From the NCBI RefSeq assembly GCF_900094735.1, contig NZ_FMBM01000002.1, forward strand, positions 682,001 to 746,000: a stretch of 64,000 nt of DNA. Reading direction: 5' to 3'. Numbering within the stretch: the stretch's first letter is position 1; every line of letters begins with the position of its first letter. This document shows positions 39,267-47,276 of the stretch, in pieces. Under the pieces are notes generated by a model. That model made no database searches, was not told the DNA's origin, and saw only the letters and a list, made by a program, of their open reading frames with translations. This DNA is from Saliniramus fredricksonii (GTDB lineage Bacteria; Pseudomonadota; Alphaproteobacteria; Rhizobiales; Beijerinckiaceae). The position numbers were made by a program, and so were the translations under genes.

Positions 39267-39479
39267 GTGAACAAATCCGAAATGGCGAAAGTCGAGCGTT
39301 ATCTCCGCCAGACTTTCGCAAATCACGCGATCCGTGTCGTCGGGCGCCCCAAGAAAGACGATTCGGCCGAGGTCTATATCGGTGAGGAATTCATCGGCGT
39401 GCTCTTCCTCGATGACGAGGATGGCGATCGCTCGTTCAATTTCCAGATGGCGATCCTGGACACGGATCTGGAAGACTGA
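39267..39479 (+). CDS. DUF3126 family protein
   Basis: Conserved 70-residue alphaproteobacterial protein of unknown function. The sequence NKSEMAKVERYLRQTF, RPKKDDSAEVYIGEEFIGVLF and FNFQMAILDTDLED fits the family end to end. The GTG at 39267 follows CGGAG and gives the usual length; an ATG at 39222 would add 15 residues that do not fit. It follows cysE by 94 bases. Soluble, acidic, no known domain beyond the family itself. Confidence 0.88.
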   Translation: MNKSEMAKVERYLRQTFANHAIRVVGRPKKDDSAEVYIGEEFIGVLFLDDEDGDRSFNFQMAILDTDLED

Positions 39480-39516
39480 ACCTGCGCCGGCAAGGCGCCC
39501 ATCCCGCGCCGCCGAT

Positions 39517-40212
39517 TCACTCGTGCGGCGCGAGCAGATCCGTGTTCAGCCAGAGGACGATACGCTCCCAGTGCCGCACGTCCGCTTTGGCCATCTGCAG
39601 TTGAATGTCGAGGCCGTTGCGACGCAGCTCCGCTGAGCAAGTCGGCGCGACGGGCCCGTCGCCGCGTTGGGCGCAACGTGCTGCGAAGTTGCGGCCCTCT
39701 GGCGGCGCGAGCAGCAGCACTTCTCCGGCATAGGGCGTATCGTCACGAAACGAACGGCGCACCAGATTGCCGCCGAAAGTGCTGGCATCGCTCGACAGGA
39801 AGCGCGCGTAAATCAGTCGCGGGCGATCCGCCGGTGCCACTGCGCGATCGGGCGCGGCGAGGGCGACGATGAGCTGTGCCTCGGGGGCGGCAGCATCTCC
39901 GATGATATCGGCAAGCGGTATGCGCAGGCTCAACCGCCCCGGAACGCCGTCGCTGATCGCGAGCCAGTGCTCGGCCACGCGCAGCGACTGTCCGGCGAAG
40001 CGCAGATCATGCATGATCGGCTCCTGCGGTTCGGATTTTGTCGGCAAAAGCAGATGCCGGCTCATGCTGAAGGCGGCGATGCCTGCCGCGCAGACGAGTA
40101 CGATCAGGACCAGGACCAGCAGATCGGCGCGGATCAGCTTTTGCGGCGGGCCAGCCTGGCGCTGCCCGATTGCCGGATGAGGTTGCCTGTAGAAGACCGA
40201 TTCCCGCGCCAT
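39517..40212 (-). CDS. Membrane-anchored protein, unknown function
   Basis: Encodes 231 residues from the ATG at 40212 after GGCGGGAA; an ATG at 40242 is a possible earlier start. A short cytoplasmic N-terminus, one membrane helix (LLVLVLIVLVCAAGIAAF, about residues 31-48) and a periplasmic domain of about 175 residues. The conserved-looking parts include SLRVAEHWLAISDGVP, YARFLSSDASTF and LLLAPPEGRNFAARCAQ. Two cysteines near the end could form a disulfide. I recall similar unnamed proteins in related bacteria; function unknown. Confidence 0.65.
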   Translation of the reverse strand: MARESVFYRQPHPAIGQRQAGPPQKLIRADLLVLVLIVLVCAAGIAAFSMSRHLLLPTKSEPQEPIMHDLRFAGQSLRVAEHWLAISDGVPGRLSLRIPLADIIGDAAAPEAQLIVALAAPDRAVAPADRPRLIYARFLSSDASTFGGNLVRRSFRDDTPYAGEVLLLAPPEGRNFAARCAQRGDGPVAPTCSAELRRNGLDIQLQMAKADVRHWERIVLWLNTDLLAPHE

Positions 40213-40351
40213 TTCCCGCCCCGTGTCGCGCCGCGCGATCATGCTGCACGCGTTAACCTTGTCGCGCGATCAGGCTTAATCATTCGTTAAAGCTGGTGCA
40301 CACTGGCCGTTCTGGTTCGGGACGGTGGTGAGAGAGTATCGGGAAAGCGCG

Positions 40352-40678
40352 ATGAGTTTTGATGCGTCCAACATTTCGAGCCTCGTGACGATCCTCGTCG
40401 GCTTCGCCTTCGCTGGCGCGCTGGCCAGCATGTTCGAGGCGCTGACGGCCCGGCGGGCGAGCTTCAACCTGTTGCTCGGCAAGGGGCCGATCGTGGTCGC
40501 CAGCCTGCCGGTGCTGGCATTCTCCGCTCCCTTCATCATCATGCGCAATACCGTGCGCGGACGCCGCTACGAGGATCGCCCCATCGGCTTCGTCATGGCC
40601 GCGACGATCATTGCCGGTTTGTGGAGCCTCGCCTCCGGATCGCTCGTGCGCGACGCCCTGCACTTCCTGTTCGGGTGA
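40352..40678 (+). CDS. Small membrane protein (DUF6949-like)
   Basis: Encodes 108 residues with three hydrophobic helices. LVTILVGFAFAGALASMFEALTARRASF and PFIIMRNTVRGRRYEDRPIGFVM are conserved in a small Hyphomicrobiales membrane family that I believe is DUF6949. GGGAAAGCGCG precedes the ATG at 40352; an ATG at 40325 would add nine residues. It stands between the divergent 39517-40212 gene and the gamma carbonic anhydrase gene. No function is known. Confidence 0.65.
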   Translation: MSFDASNISSLVTILVGFAFAGALASMFEALTARRASFNLLLGKGPIVVASLPVLAFSAPFIIMRNTVRGRRYEDRPIGFVMAATIIAGLWSLASGSLVRDALHFLFG

Positions 40679-40772
40679 TGCGCTCGAAACGGTTTGCGCA
40701 TGCGGTGCTTGACACGCCATGTCCGCGCCCGCTTCCCTGATGCTTCAGAACAATCAAAAGGGAGGGCGCAGA

Positions 40773-41303
40773 ATGCCGCTCTATGCACTCGACGGCGTCG
40801 CACCGCAAACCCCGCAGGTGGGCCGCTTCTGGATCGCGCCGGATGCGCATGTCATCGGCAAGGTCCGGCTCGCCGATGATGTCGGGATCTGGTTTGGTGC
40901 GGTTTTGCGCGGGGATAACGAACTGATCGATATCGGTGAAGGCTCCAACATCCAGGAGCATTCCGTGCTGCATACGGATATGGGCGCGCCGCTCAGCGTC
41001 GGCGCCGGCTGCACCATCGGCCACCGCGCCATCCTGCATGGCTGCACGATCGGCGATGGGTCGCTGGTGGGGATGGGCGCGACGATCCTCAATCACGCCC
41101 GGATCGGGCGCAACTGCCTGATCGGCGCCAATGCACTGATCACCGAGGGCAAGGAATTTCCCGACAATTCCCTCATCGTCGGCGCCCCGGCCAAGGCCGT
41201 GCGCACCCTCGACGAGGCGGCAATCGCGGGTTTGCGCGGCTCCGCCGAAGGTTACGTCAGAAACTGGAAGCGCTTCACTGCCGGCATGACGCGCCTCGAT
41301 TGA
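40773..41303 (+). CDS. Gamma carbonic anhydrase family protein
   Basis: Left-handed beta-helix trimer-forming protein of 176 residues. The three zinc ligands are His in [11 protein letters not shown]-type, [11 protein letters not shown] segments, and the conserved [15 protein letters not shown] and [14 protein letters not shown] repeats are present. Many family members (YrdA/PaaY type) are hydratases or thioesterases of low activity, so carbonic anhydrase activity is inference. Start ATG at 40773 after GGGAGGG. The last codons lie in a 14-base tandem repeat that runs to the convergent purB stop. Confidence 0.88.
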   Translation: MPLYALDGVAPQTPQVGRFWIAPDAHVIGKVRLADDVGIWFGAVLRGDNELIDIGEGSNIQEHSVLHTDMGAPLSVGAGCTIGHRAILHGCTIGDGSLVGMGATILNHARIGRNCLIGANALITEGKEFPDNSLIVGAPAKAVRTLDEAAIAGLRGSAEGYVRNWKRFTAGMTRLD

Positions 41304-41325
41304 CGCGCCTCGATTGACGCGCCTC
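41287..41325. repeat. 14-bp tandem repeat between two convergent stops
   Basis: TGACGCGCCTCGAT occurs twice exactly (41287-41300, 41301-41314) and a third time in part (41315-41325). The first copy encodes the end of the carbonic anhydrase protein, the second begins with its TGA stop, and the third runs into the purB stop. It looks like a local slippage duplication. Confidence 0.9.
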
Positions 41326-42631
41326 AGGCGCGCCCGAAGACCCGCGTGAAGATGGTATCGACCTGTTTGAGGTGGTAGCCGAGATCGAAGCATTCCGCGA
41401 TCTCGGCATCGCTCATCTTCGCGCTGACTTCCGGATCCGCCTTGAGCAGCGTCAGGAAGTCCCCCTCGCCGCGCCAGACCGGCATGGCGTTGCGCTGCAC
41501 GAGGCGATAGGAATCCTCGCGCGAGACGCCCTTTTGCGTGAGCGCCAGCAGCACGCGCTGCGAATGCACCAGCCCGCCCAAGCGGTCGAGATTGTTCTGC
41601 ATGGTTTCGGGATAGACGACCAGCTTGTCCATCACCCCGGTGAGGCGCGCGAGCGCGAAATCCAGTGTCACCGTCGCATCCGGGCCGATCATGCGCTCGA
41701 CGGAGGAATGCGAGATGTCGCGCTCATGCCAGAGCGCCACGTTCTCCATGGCGGGCAGGGCGTAGGAGCGTACCATGCGCGCGAGACCGGTGAGATTCTC
41801 GGTCAGAACCGGGTTGCGCTTGTGCGGCATGGCCGAGGAGCCCTTCTGGCCGGGGGAGAAATACTCTTCCGCCTCCAGCACTTCCGAGCGCTGGAGATGG
41901 CGCACTTCGGTGGCCAGCCGCTCGATCGAGGAGGCGATCACACCGAGCGTGGCGAAGAACATGGCGTGGCGGTCGCGCGGGATCACCTGGGTGGAAACCG
42001 GCTCGGGTGTGAGGCCGAGTTTCTCGGCCACGTATTCCTCCACGCGCGGATCGATATTGGCGAAGGTGCCGACGGCGCCGGAAATGGCGCAGGTGGCGAT
42101 CTCTGCACGCGCGGCGACGAGGCGGCTGCGGCAGCGGTCGAACTCGGCATAGGCCTGGGCGAGCTTCAGGCCAAAGGTTGTCGGCTCGGCATGGATGCCG
42201 TGCGAGCGCCCGATCGTCGGCGTCAGCTTGTACTCGAATGCGCGGCGTTCCAGCGCGGCGAGCAGCGCATCGAGATCGGCCAGCAGGAGGTCGGCGGCGC
42301 GGGTGAGCTGCACGTTGAAGCAGGTATCGAGCACGTCGGAGGAGGTCATGCCCTGATGCACGAAGCGCGCCTCCGGCCCCACGATCTCGGCCAGATGCGT
42401 GAGGAAGGCGATGACGTCGTGCTTGACCTCGCGCTCGATCGCATCGATGCGCGCCACGTCGAAGGTGGCGGCGGAGCCTTTTTCCCAGACGATCTGCGCG
42501 GCCTCGCGCGGGACCACGCCGATTTCGGCCAAGGCCATGGTGGCGTGGGCCTCGATTTCGAACCAGATGCGGAATTTCGTCTCCGGCGACCAGATGGCGG
42601 TCATTTCCGGGCGGGCGTAGCGCTCGATCAT
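41324..42631 (-). CDS. purB: Adenylosuccinate lyase
   Basis: Enzyme of 435 residues that releases fumarate from SAICAR and from adenylosuccinate in purine synthesis. The fumarase/aspartase-family signature [11 protein letters not shown] lies near residue 270; [19 protein letters not shown] and [16 protein letters not shown] are also present. The start [17 protein letters not shown] is exactly that of the family. Tetrameric cytoplasmic enzyme. Alone on its strand here. Confidence 0.97.
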   Translation of the reverse strand: MIERYARPEMTAIWSPETKFRIWFEIEAHATMALAEIGVVPREAAQIVWEKGSAATFDVARIDAIEREVKHDVIAFLTHLAEIVGPEARFVHQGMTSSDVLDTCFNVQLTRAADLLLADLDALLAALERRAFEYKLTPTIGRSHGIHAEPTTFGLKLAQAYAEFDRCRSRLVAARAEIATCAISGAVGTFANIDPRVEEYVAEKLGLTPEPVSTQVIPRDRHAMFFATLGVIASSIERLATEVRHLQRSEVLEAEEYFSPGQKGSSAMPHKRNPVLTENLTGLARMVRSYALPAMENVALWHERDISHSSVERMIGPDATVTLDFALARLTGVMDKLVVYPETMQNNLDRLGGLVHSQRVLLALTQKGVSREDSYRLVQRNAMPVWRGEGDFLTLLKADPEVSAKMSDAEIAECFDLGYHLKQVDTIFTRVFGRA

Positions 42632-42867
42632 CGTCTCACTCTGCGTTGCGGGAGGCGCATCGCCTCGACCTGATGGCGCGGCGTTAGCACGAACCGGGGC
42701 GGTTCACAATCTTACCCCTTGCGCAACCCACCAATGATGACGCGCGCGCGGGGGCACAGGCGGGCTTTCGACAAAAAACGCCACGCGGGGGCTTGCATGG
42801 CGCGCGCTTTCGCGCAGTTTTGAAGCAGAACAAGCGCCGGCAGGCGCAGCAAGCGAGCGGGGAATCC

Positions 42868-43881
42868 ATGCAGATCGAACATCCATATCTCCTCTTCCTG
42901 GGCGATGCCCGCGATGCGCTCGCGGCCAAGACCGGGCTCGGCATCGTCGACTGGCGCCCGGAATGGTGCATCGGCCAGATGCGGCTTCCCGGCTGCAACG
43001 CGGATGCGAAGCTCCCCGACATGAACCCGCGCGAGGCCGCCGATAGGGGCGTCAGGACCATGGTGATCGGCGTCGTCAATGCCGGCGGCGTGCTGCCCGA
43101 TGACTGGGTGTCGATCATCGTCGATGCGCTCGATTCCGGCCTCGACGTGGCGTCGGGCCTGCATATGCGTCTGGGTGATATTCCCGAGATCGCGGCGGCG
43201 GCGCAGCGCAACGGGCGCAAGCTGCACGATGTGCGCATGAGCAACGAGCGTTTCGCCACCGGCAAGGGCGACAAGCGCCCGGGCATGCGGCTCCTGACGG
43301 TGGGGACGGATTGCTCGGTGGGCAAGAAATACACCGCGCTCGCGCTGGAAAAAGGCATGCGTGATGCCGGTTTCGATGCCGATTTCCGCGCCACCGGCCA
43401 GACCGGCGTGTTCATTTCCGGGCGCGGCGCGGCAATCGACGCCGTGGTGGCGGATTTCATTTCCGGCGCGGTGGAATGGATCTCGCCGACAGCAGAGCCC
43501 GATCACTGGGATCTGATCGAAGGGCAGGGATCACTCTTCCACCCCTCCTTCGCCGGCGTCTCGCTCGGCCTGCTGCACGGCGCCCAGCCGGATGCCTTCG
43601 TCGTCTGCCACGAGCCGACCCGGCGCAACATGCGCGGCGTGAATACCCCGCTGCCGACGATCGGCGACGTCATCCACATGACCATTGCCTGCGGCCGCCT
43701 CACCAATCCCGCCATCCGCTGCGTCGGCATCGCGGTGAACACGCAGGCGCTTGACGAGGCGGAGGCCCGCGACGAGCTCGCAAGGATCGAAAAGACTTAC
43801 GGATTACCCGCGACCGACCCGGTGCGCTTCGGCGTGGAGGGAATCGTCGCGGAGATCAAGGCGCGTTTCGGCAAGGGGTGA
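42868..43881 (+). CDS. dgcN: DUF1611 / DgcN-family protein (D-glutamate N-acetyltransferase-like)
   Basis: P-loop protein of 337 residues. An N-terminal Rossmann-like domain (MVIGVVNAGGVLPDDW) is followed by the phosphate loop TVGTDCSVGKKYTALALE near residue 150, RATGQTGVFISGRG, LIEGQGSLFHPSFAGVSLG and FVVCHEPTRRNMRG. This is the DUF1611 family. One member, DgcN, is reported to acetylate D-glutamate as part of D-amino-acid use, normally beside the racemase gene dgcA; no such gene is in view here, so the function is uncertain. Start ATG at 42868 after GGGGAATCC. A shared terminator lies past the stop. Confidence 0.78.
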   Translation: MQIEHPYLLFLGDARDALAAKTGLGIVDWRPEWCIGQMRLPGCNADAKLPDMNPREAADRGVRTMVIGVVNAGGVLPDDWVSIIVDALDSGLDVASGLHMRLGDIPEIAAAAQRNGRKLHDVRMSNERFATGKGDKRPGMRLLTVGTDCSVGKKYTALALEKGMRDAGFDADFRATGQTGVFISGRGAAIDAVVADFISGAVEWISPTAEPDHWDLIEGQGSLFHPSFAGVSLGLLHGAQPDAFVVCHEPTRRNMRGVNTPLPTIGDVIHMTIACGRLTNPAIRCVGIAVNTQALDEAEARDELARIEKTYGLPATDPVRFGVEGIVAEIKARFGKG

Positions 43882-43908
43882 GCCGCGAGATGAGTGATAA
43901 AACGGCGA

Positions 43909-43936
43909 AGGCCGCGCTCTCGAAAGAGCGCGGCCT
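43909..43936. terminator. Bidirectional terminator between dgcN and the 43995 gene
   Basis: AGGCCGCGCTCT (43909-43920) pairs perfectly with AGAGCGCGGCCT (43925-43936) over a CGAA tetraloop. The minus-strand reading has TTTT a few bases beyond. It separates two convergent genes. Confidence 0.75.
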
Positions 43937-43994
43937 CGACGGGCCCCCGATGTATCGGGAGTGAGCGGCAGGGGCCCGAAACGGGGTACGGCGG

Positions 43995-44960
43995 TCAGGG
44001 ATCGTCGCCGCCGGTATTGTCGAAGGTGCTGTCGGGGTCGAAATAAACCCAGTTGTTGTCCGGTTGTGGGTGAGCGCCTGGCAACCCGGTGCTACCGGAG
44101 CCGCTTTGCCCGTTATTGTTGCCGGACCCGACTTGACCGACCGCTGCCGCGCGTTCGACGAGCTGTTGTTGGGCGGCTTCCCAGTCGAAAGTCCCGTCTT
44201 CCTGAACTTCGGCAATCGGAGCGAGCTCGTTGCGATCAATCAGGCCATCTGAGCCGGAAAGCTGCGCAAAAATTGCGTTGGCTTCCGGGCGCTCGATATT
44301 GAATGTTTCATCATTGACGGTCAGTCCATCGCTGAGTGCCTGCGCAAGGCCCCAGAATTCGTTCTGGTTGATGTGATCATCCTCGCCGGCCCAGACGTCG
44401 AAATTGCCGAGGCCGCCCATCATATCCATGATTGCCGCGTTGATGCCACTGTCGGTGATAAGCTGAAGCGGATCCTGATTGGCGTATTCTTCGAAATGTT
44501 CCATGACCTGCTCAACGGAGACAGAAGTGGCATCGGCGCCACCCAGATTCTTGATGATCAAATCCATCTGCTGCTCAGAGATACGCAGGGCTTTTGCACC
44601 TTCTTCCTTGTTAAGCATCGCATCACCGCCGGCTTGCGACAGGAGGCGCTCCTTGAGCGCAAGCAACGACGCCTGGTTCGGATACGCGGGCGTGAGCATA
44701 GAAGTGAGCTCCTGCCCCGCAGTGATGGGCCAATCGCTCGAGCTCGAGCTTGGCTGGTAGGTGGCGACAAGATTGCCATTGTACGCCTCATCTGGACCAT
44801 AGCCGGGATCCTGGCGGCCGCGTTGCGTAGGGCGTTGATATGCTTGATCATTAGAGTCGTGGTGAACGGCCCCATCAAGCCAACCTATGCCAGGAGTAGT
44901 CGGTTGAAAATTTGAAGCGACGTTGGGGCCTGTCATATTTAATTCAATATTATTGCTCAT
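43995..44960 (-). CDS. Acidic EF-hand-like protein, unknown family
   Basis: Encodes 321 residues, acidic, rich in Asn, Ser, Gln and Gly, with no signal peptide, membrane segment or cysteine. The middle (residues 95-270) is helical with three calcium-loop-like stretches: DVWAGEDDHINQNEF (188-202), SGSDGLIDRNEL (235-246) and QEDGTFDW (253-260). The C-terminus is a low-complexity GSGNNNGQSGSGS-type tail. GGGAG lies eight bases before the ATG at 44960. Gene composition is lower in GC than the flanks. It is not obviously homologous to, but is organised like, the next gene (45185-46525). I do not recognise a family; it could be an effector, an exported protein or a calcium sensor. Confidence 0.7.
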   Translation of the reverse strand: MSNNIELNMTGPNVASNFQPTTPGIGWLDGAVHHDSNDQAYQRPTQRGRQDPGYGPDEAYNGNLVATYQPSSSSSDWPITAGQELTSMLTPAYPNQASLLALKERLLSQAGGDAMLNKEEGAKALRISEQQMDLIIKNLGGADATSVSVEQVMEHFEEYANQDPLQLITDSGINAAIMDMMGGLGNFDVWAGEDDHINQNEFWGLAQALSDGLTVNDETFNIERPEANAIFAQLSGSDGLIDRNELAPIAEVQEDGTFDWEAAQQQLVERAAAVGQVGSGNNNGQSGSGSTGLPGAHPQPDNNWVYFDPDSTFDNTGGDDP

Positions 44961-45070
44961 AACTCAAACTCCCATTCAAATTCGAATTAACTATATATAA
45001 AAATTTTTTCCTAGTCAATAAAAATATTTAATATACATATTGTATAATAATTTTGCATGTATTTGAAGAG

Positions 45071-45101
45071 TAAAAAGCCGCGCCTGTTATGGCGCGGCTT
45101 T
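45071..45101 (-). terminator. Rho-independent terminator of the 45185-46525 gene
   Basis: AAAGCCGCGCC (45074-45084) pairs with GGCGCGGCTTT (45091-45101) over a six-base loop; on the minus strand the hairpin ends in TTTTTA. The AT-rich block 44961-45070 next to it is the upstream region of the 43995-44960 gene and includes long A/T runs. Confidence 0.85.
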
Positions 45102-45184
45102 CGAGGCAGGCTCGGGGCCGGGTCAGGAGGAGGGGTCCGGCAGGCATCCTTGCGGATGCCGCCCGCCTCACTTGGGTGTCAGAC

Positions 45185-46525
45185 TCAGGGCCAGATGTTC
45201 TTGAAGGTGTTGTTTCCGCTTCTCCACTCGTTCGAGGACGCGGTGCCTCCACCAGCGAAGAAAGACGGGTCGAAGATATTCTGGATATTGCCCTGTTGCA
45301 GGATATACGGGACCCCATTCGGGCGCGCTATCGTCTGCGAATGGCCATTACCCGGATTCGGCGGCGTCCAGTCAACCGTAGGAAGTGCCGGCTTCTGCGT
45401 TGAAATCGGCGTCGGTGTCGGCGCCGATTCCGGCTCCCCGAATGCGGCTATATCAAAGGCTCTGAGAATGCGGCTGACTTCTACATCGCCAGCATCATCG
45501 GGTGCGATGCCAAGCTTGAACAATTCGGAGCGCTCCACGTGTTCGTCGCTGCCCTTCATGTCAAGGGACTTGAGTTGGTTGAATATCTTGAGAAGTGTCT
45601 CGTCAGGCAGGTCCCCGCCGGCGCGACGGTACAGTTCTTTGAAGCCGCGGAACTCATACCCTTTGCCTTCTTCATATTCGAAGCGGTTGACGTTGAGGTG
45701 GCTGGCGCCATTGAGAATCGCCGATTCGAAGCGCGCCTGCGTCAGATTGCCGTCTTCGTCCTGCCAGCGCGACACATGCCGCATGAAGGCATCGATGCTG
45801 AGTTCACCGGCGGTGCCATGATGGCGCATGAAATTCTTCGCGCGGGGCTCACTGATATTGAACTGCTCGACCAGTTGCGCGACAGATATATTGCCATCAG
45901 GGAAGCGGTTGTTCAGCGTATTGCGGATTGTGTCGACGCTGACTTTTTCTTCACTGTGCACGAACAATGCGCTCTGGCCGTTACTCGCACCGATGCTTCC
46001 GACATTCTGGAGAACCGACGGCGTGACGTTCGAACGCGAGTGCATCGTTACCGGGGCGACATTGTCATCGCTGCCGCGCGCGTCATCGCTGCGGACCTTT
46101 TCATCCGTGCGGCGCTGGTCATCCGTGCGGCGCTGGTCATCCGTGCGGCGCTGTTCATCGCTGCGCGATGTGCGACCCATCGTCGTCGTGGTGGTATCGT
46201 CGTTTGACGCATCGCGGCGTGCTGTCGGCGGCTCCCAGCCCGTAGAGCCGGCCTCAACCCAGCTGTTGCTCTGACGGGACAGGCTCGCAGGAGTAGGGTC
46301 TGCATTGTGTCCCGTGCTGACAGAGCGCAACTGCTGTTCGATCTCTCTCCGGCTCGTATCGCCGGTTTTGTAGAGATTGGTCAGGCTCGGCGCTTTCGAA
46401 CCGAAATCGAAATCCTGATCGACGCTTTTGAGTGCGTTGTTGAAATCCTGCTGCGCGCTGTCGAGGCGACGATCGTCGACGTTGCTCTGGCGGGTGCTGG
46501 TGAAGGTAACCGGTGTCGTGTTCAT
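45185..46525 (-). CDS. Repeat-containing EF-hand-like protein, unknown family
   Basis: Encodes 446 residues from the ATG at 46525, eight bases after AGGAG; the GTG at 46534 overlaps that ribosome site and is unlikely. The N-terminal 160 residues are disordered, rich in Ser, Thr, Asp and Arg, and contain three exact hexapeptide repeats RRTDDQ (about 126-142). Residues 190-365 are helical with EF-hand-like units: FPDGNISVAQLVEQF (208-222), GELSIDAFMRH (240-250) and WQDEDGNLTQARF (254-266). The C-terminal 80 residues are Pro/Asn-rich. No signal peptide, membrane helix or cysteine. Same overall plan as the neighbouring 43995-44960 gene. Function unknown. Confidence 0.7.
   Translation of the reverse strand: MNTTPVTFTSTRQSNVDDRRLDSAQQDFNNALKSVDQDFDFGSKAPSLTNLYKTGDTSRREIEQQLRSVSTGHNADPTPASLSRQSNSWVEAGSTGWEPPTARRDASNDDTTTTTMGRTSRSDEQRRTDDQRRTDDQRRTDEKVRSDDARGSDDNVAPVTMHSRSNVTPSVLQNVGSIGASNGQSALFVHSEEKVSVDTIRNTLNNRFPDGNISVAQLVEQFNISEPRAKNFMRHHGTAGELSIDAFMRHVSRWQDEDGNLTQARFESAILNGASHLNVNRFEYEEGKGYEFRGFKELYRRAGGDLPDETLLKIFNQLKSLDMKGSDEHVERSELFKLGIAPDDAGDVEVSRILRAFDIAAFGEPESAPTPTPISTQKPALPTVDWTPPNPGNGHSQTIARPNGVPYILQQGNIQNIFDPSFFAGGGTASSNEWRSGNNTFKNIWP
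46101..46154 (-). repeat. 18-bp in-frame tandem repeat
   Basis: Three copies of TCATCCGTGCGGCGCTGG (46101-46118, 46119-46136, 46137-46154, the last with one change) encode Arg-Arg-Thr-Asp-Asp-Gln repeats. A degenerate fourth copy follows to about 46170, and a diverged one precedes. Copy number is likely to vary between strains. Confidence 0.9.
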
Positions 46526-46604
46526 CTTGCTCACTCCTGATTAAGATATCTGAAATCCCGATGCATTGACTATTTAATTTTTGATGCTTGAAGTCAATTA
46601 ATAA

Positions 46605-46630
46605 TACGTAATCGTAATACTTATTACGTA
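46605..46630. promoter_or_regulatory. Nested palindrome, likely operator of the 45185-46525 gene
   Basis: TACGTAAT (46605-46612) is repeated inverted as ATTACGTA (46623-46630), and inside it CGTAATA (46613-46619) pairs with TATTACG (46622-46628). The site is 80-105 bases upstream of the start at 46525, in AT-rich DNA containing a TTGACT box nearer the gene. It looks like a dimer-binding site for a transcription factor; the factor is unknown. Confidence 0.5.
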
Positions 46631-46667
46631 CTTATGGTTAACGTGGTCTTCATAATTCATTGGGTGC

Positions 46668-46704
46668 ATAAAAAGAGCGTTCCGAACGAGTCCCCGGAAC
46701 GCTC
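46668..46704 (-). terminator. Rho-independent terminator of the HIT gene
   Basis: GAGCGTTCC (46675-46683) pairs with GGAACGCTC (46696-46704), and the minus-strand product ends in TTTTTAT. It lies 36 bases past the stop of the HIT protein gene and insulates it from the palindrome region. Confidence 0.85.
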
Positions 46705-46740
46705 ACAAGTCTTTGAAAAAACTGTTGTTTCGATCAGAAT

Positions 46741-47181
46741 TCAGCCCGGAAGCGCCGCGCGCAGCGTTTCGGCATGCTGTGCCAGCTGCGCCTGATCCGC
46801 CATCTCGCCCGTATGCGGACGCAGGGGCACGCCGTCGAAACGGGGGATCACATGGACATGCAGATGAAACACGACCTGCCCTCCGGCGGGTTCATTGAAC
46901 TGCTGGATAGTGATCCCGTCCGCCTTGAAGGCCTTCATCGCCGCGCGTGCGATCAGCTGCGCCGCCTCGGCGACCGAGGCGAGCTGATGCGCGCTGGCAT
47001 CGAGCCAGTTGCGCGCCGCGCTCTTTGGGATGACGAGGCAATGCCCGTCTCCGCGCGGCATGATATCCATGAAGGCGAGCACGTCGTCGTTCTCATAGAC
47101 CTTGTGGCAGGGCAATTCACCGCGCAGGATCTTGGCGAAGACGTTGCTGTCGTCATAGGCGGTTTCGGGCTGCGTGCTCAT
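46741..47181 (-). CDS. HIT family nucleotide hydrolase (HinT-like)
   Basis: Histidine-triad protein of 146 residues. The triad HLHVHVIPRF lies at 106-115. NVFAKILRGELPCHKVYEND and FMDIMPRGDGHCLVIPKS are the N-terminal family stretches. HIT proteins of this branch hydrolyse nucleoside phosphoramidates or dinucleotides such as AMP-lysine; the physiological substrate is unknown. AAGGAGAGTG precedes the ATG at 47181. The DUF482 gene ends about 95 bases upstream on the same strand. Confidence 0.93.
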   Translation of the reverse strand: MSTQPETAYDDSNVFAKILRGELPCHKVYENDDVLAFMDIMPRGDGHCLVIPKSAARNWLDASAHQLASVAEAAQLIARAAMKAFKADGITIQQFNEPAGGQVVFHLHVHVIPRFDGVPLRPHTGEMADQAQLAQHAETLRAALPG

Positions 47182-47276
47182 CGGCTCACTCTCCTTGCTG
47201 GCCGGTCCATGCTTTGCATGGCCATGAATCGTCTGCCAGCGAGTGTGCCCCCCGTGGCCCTCCGGTCAAGGCCGGA

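Noticed and set aside
46101-46170. Regular short repeats that might suggest a CRISPR array
   Set aside because: Units are contiguous 18-mers without spacers and keep a reading frame.
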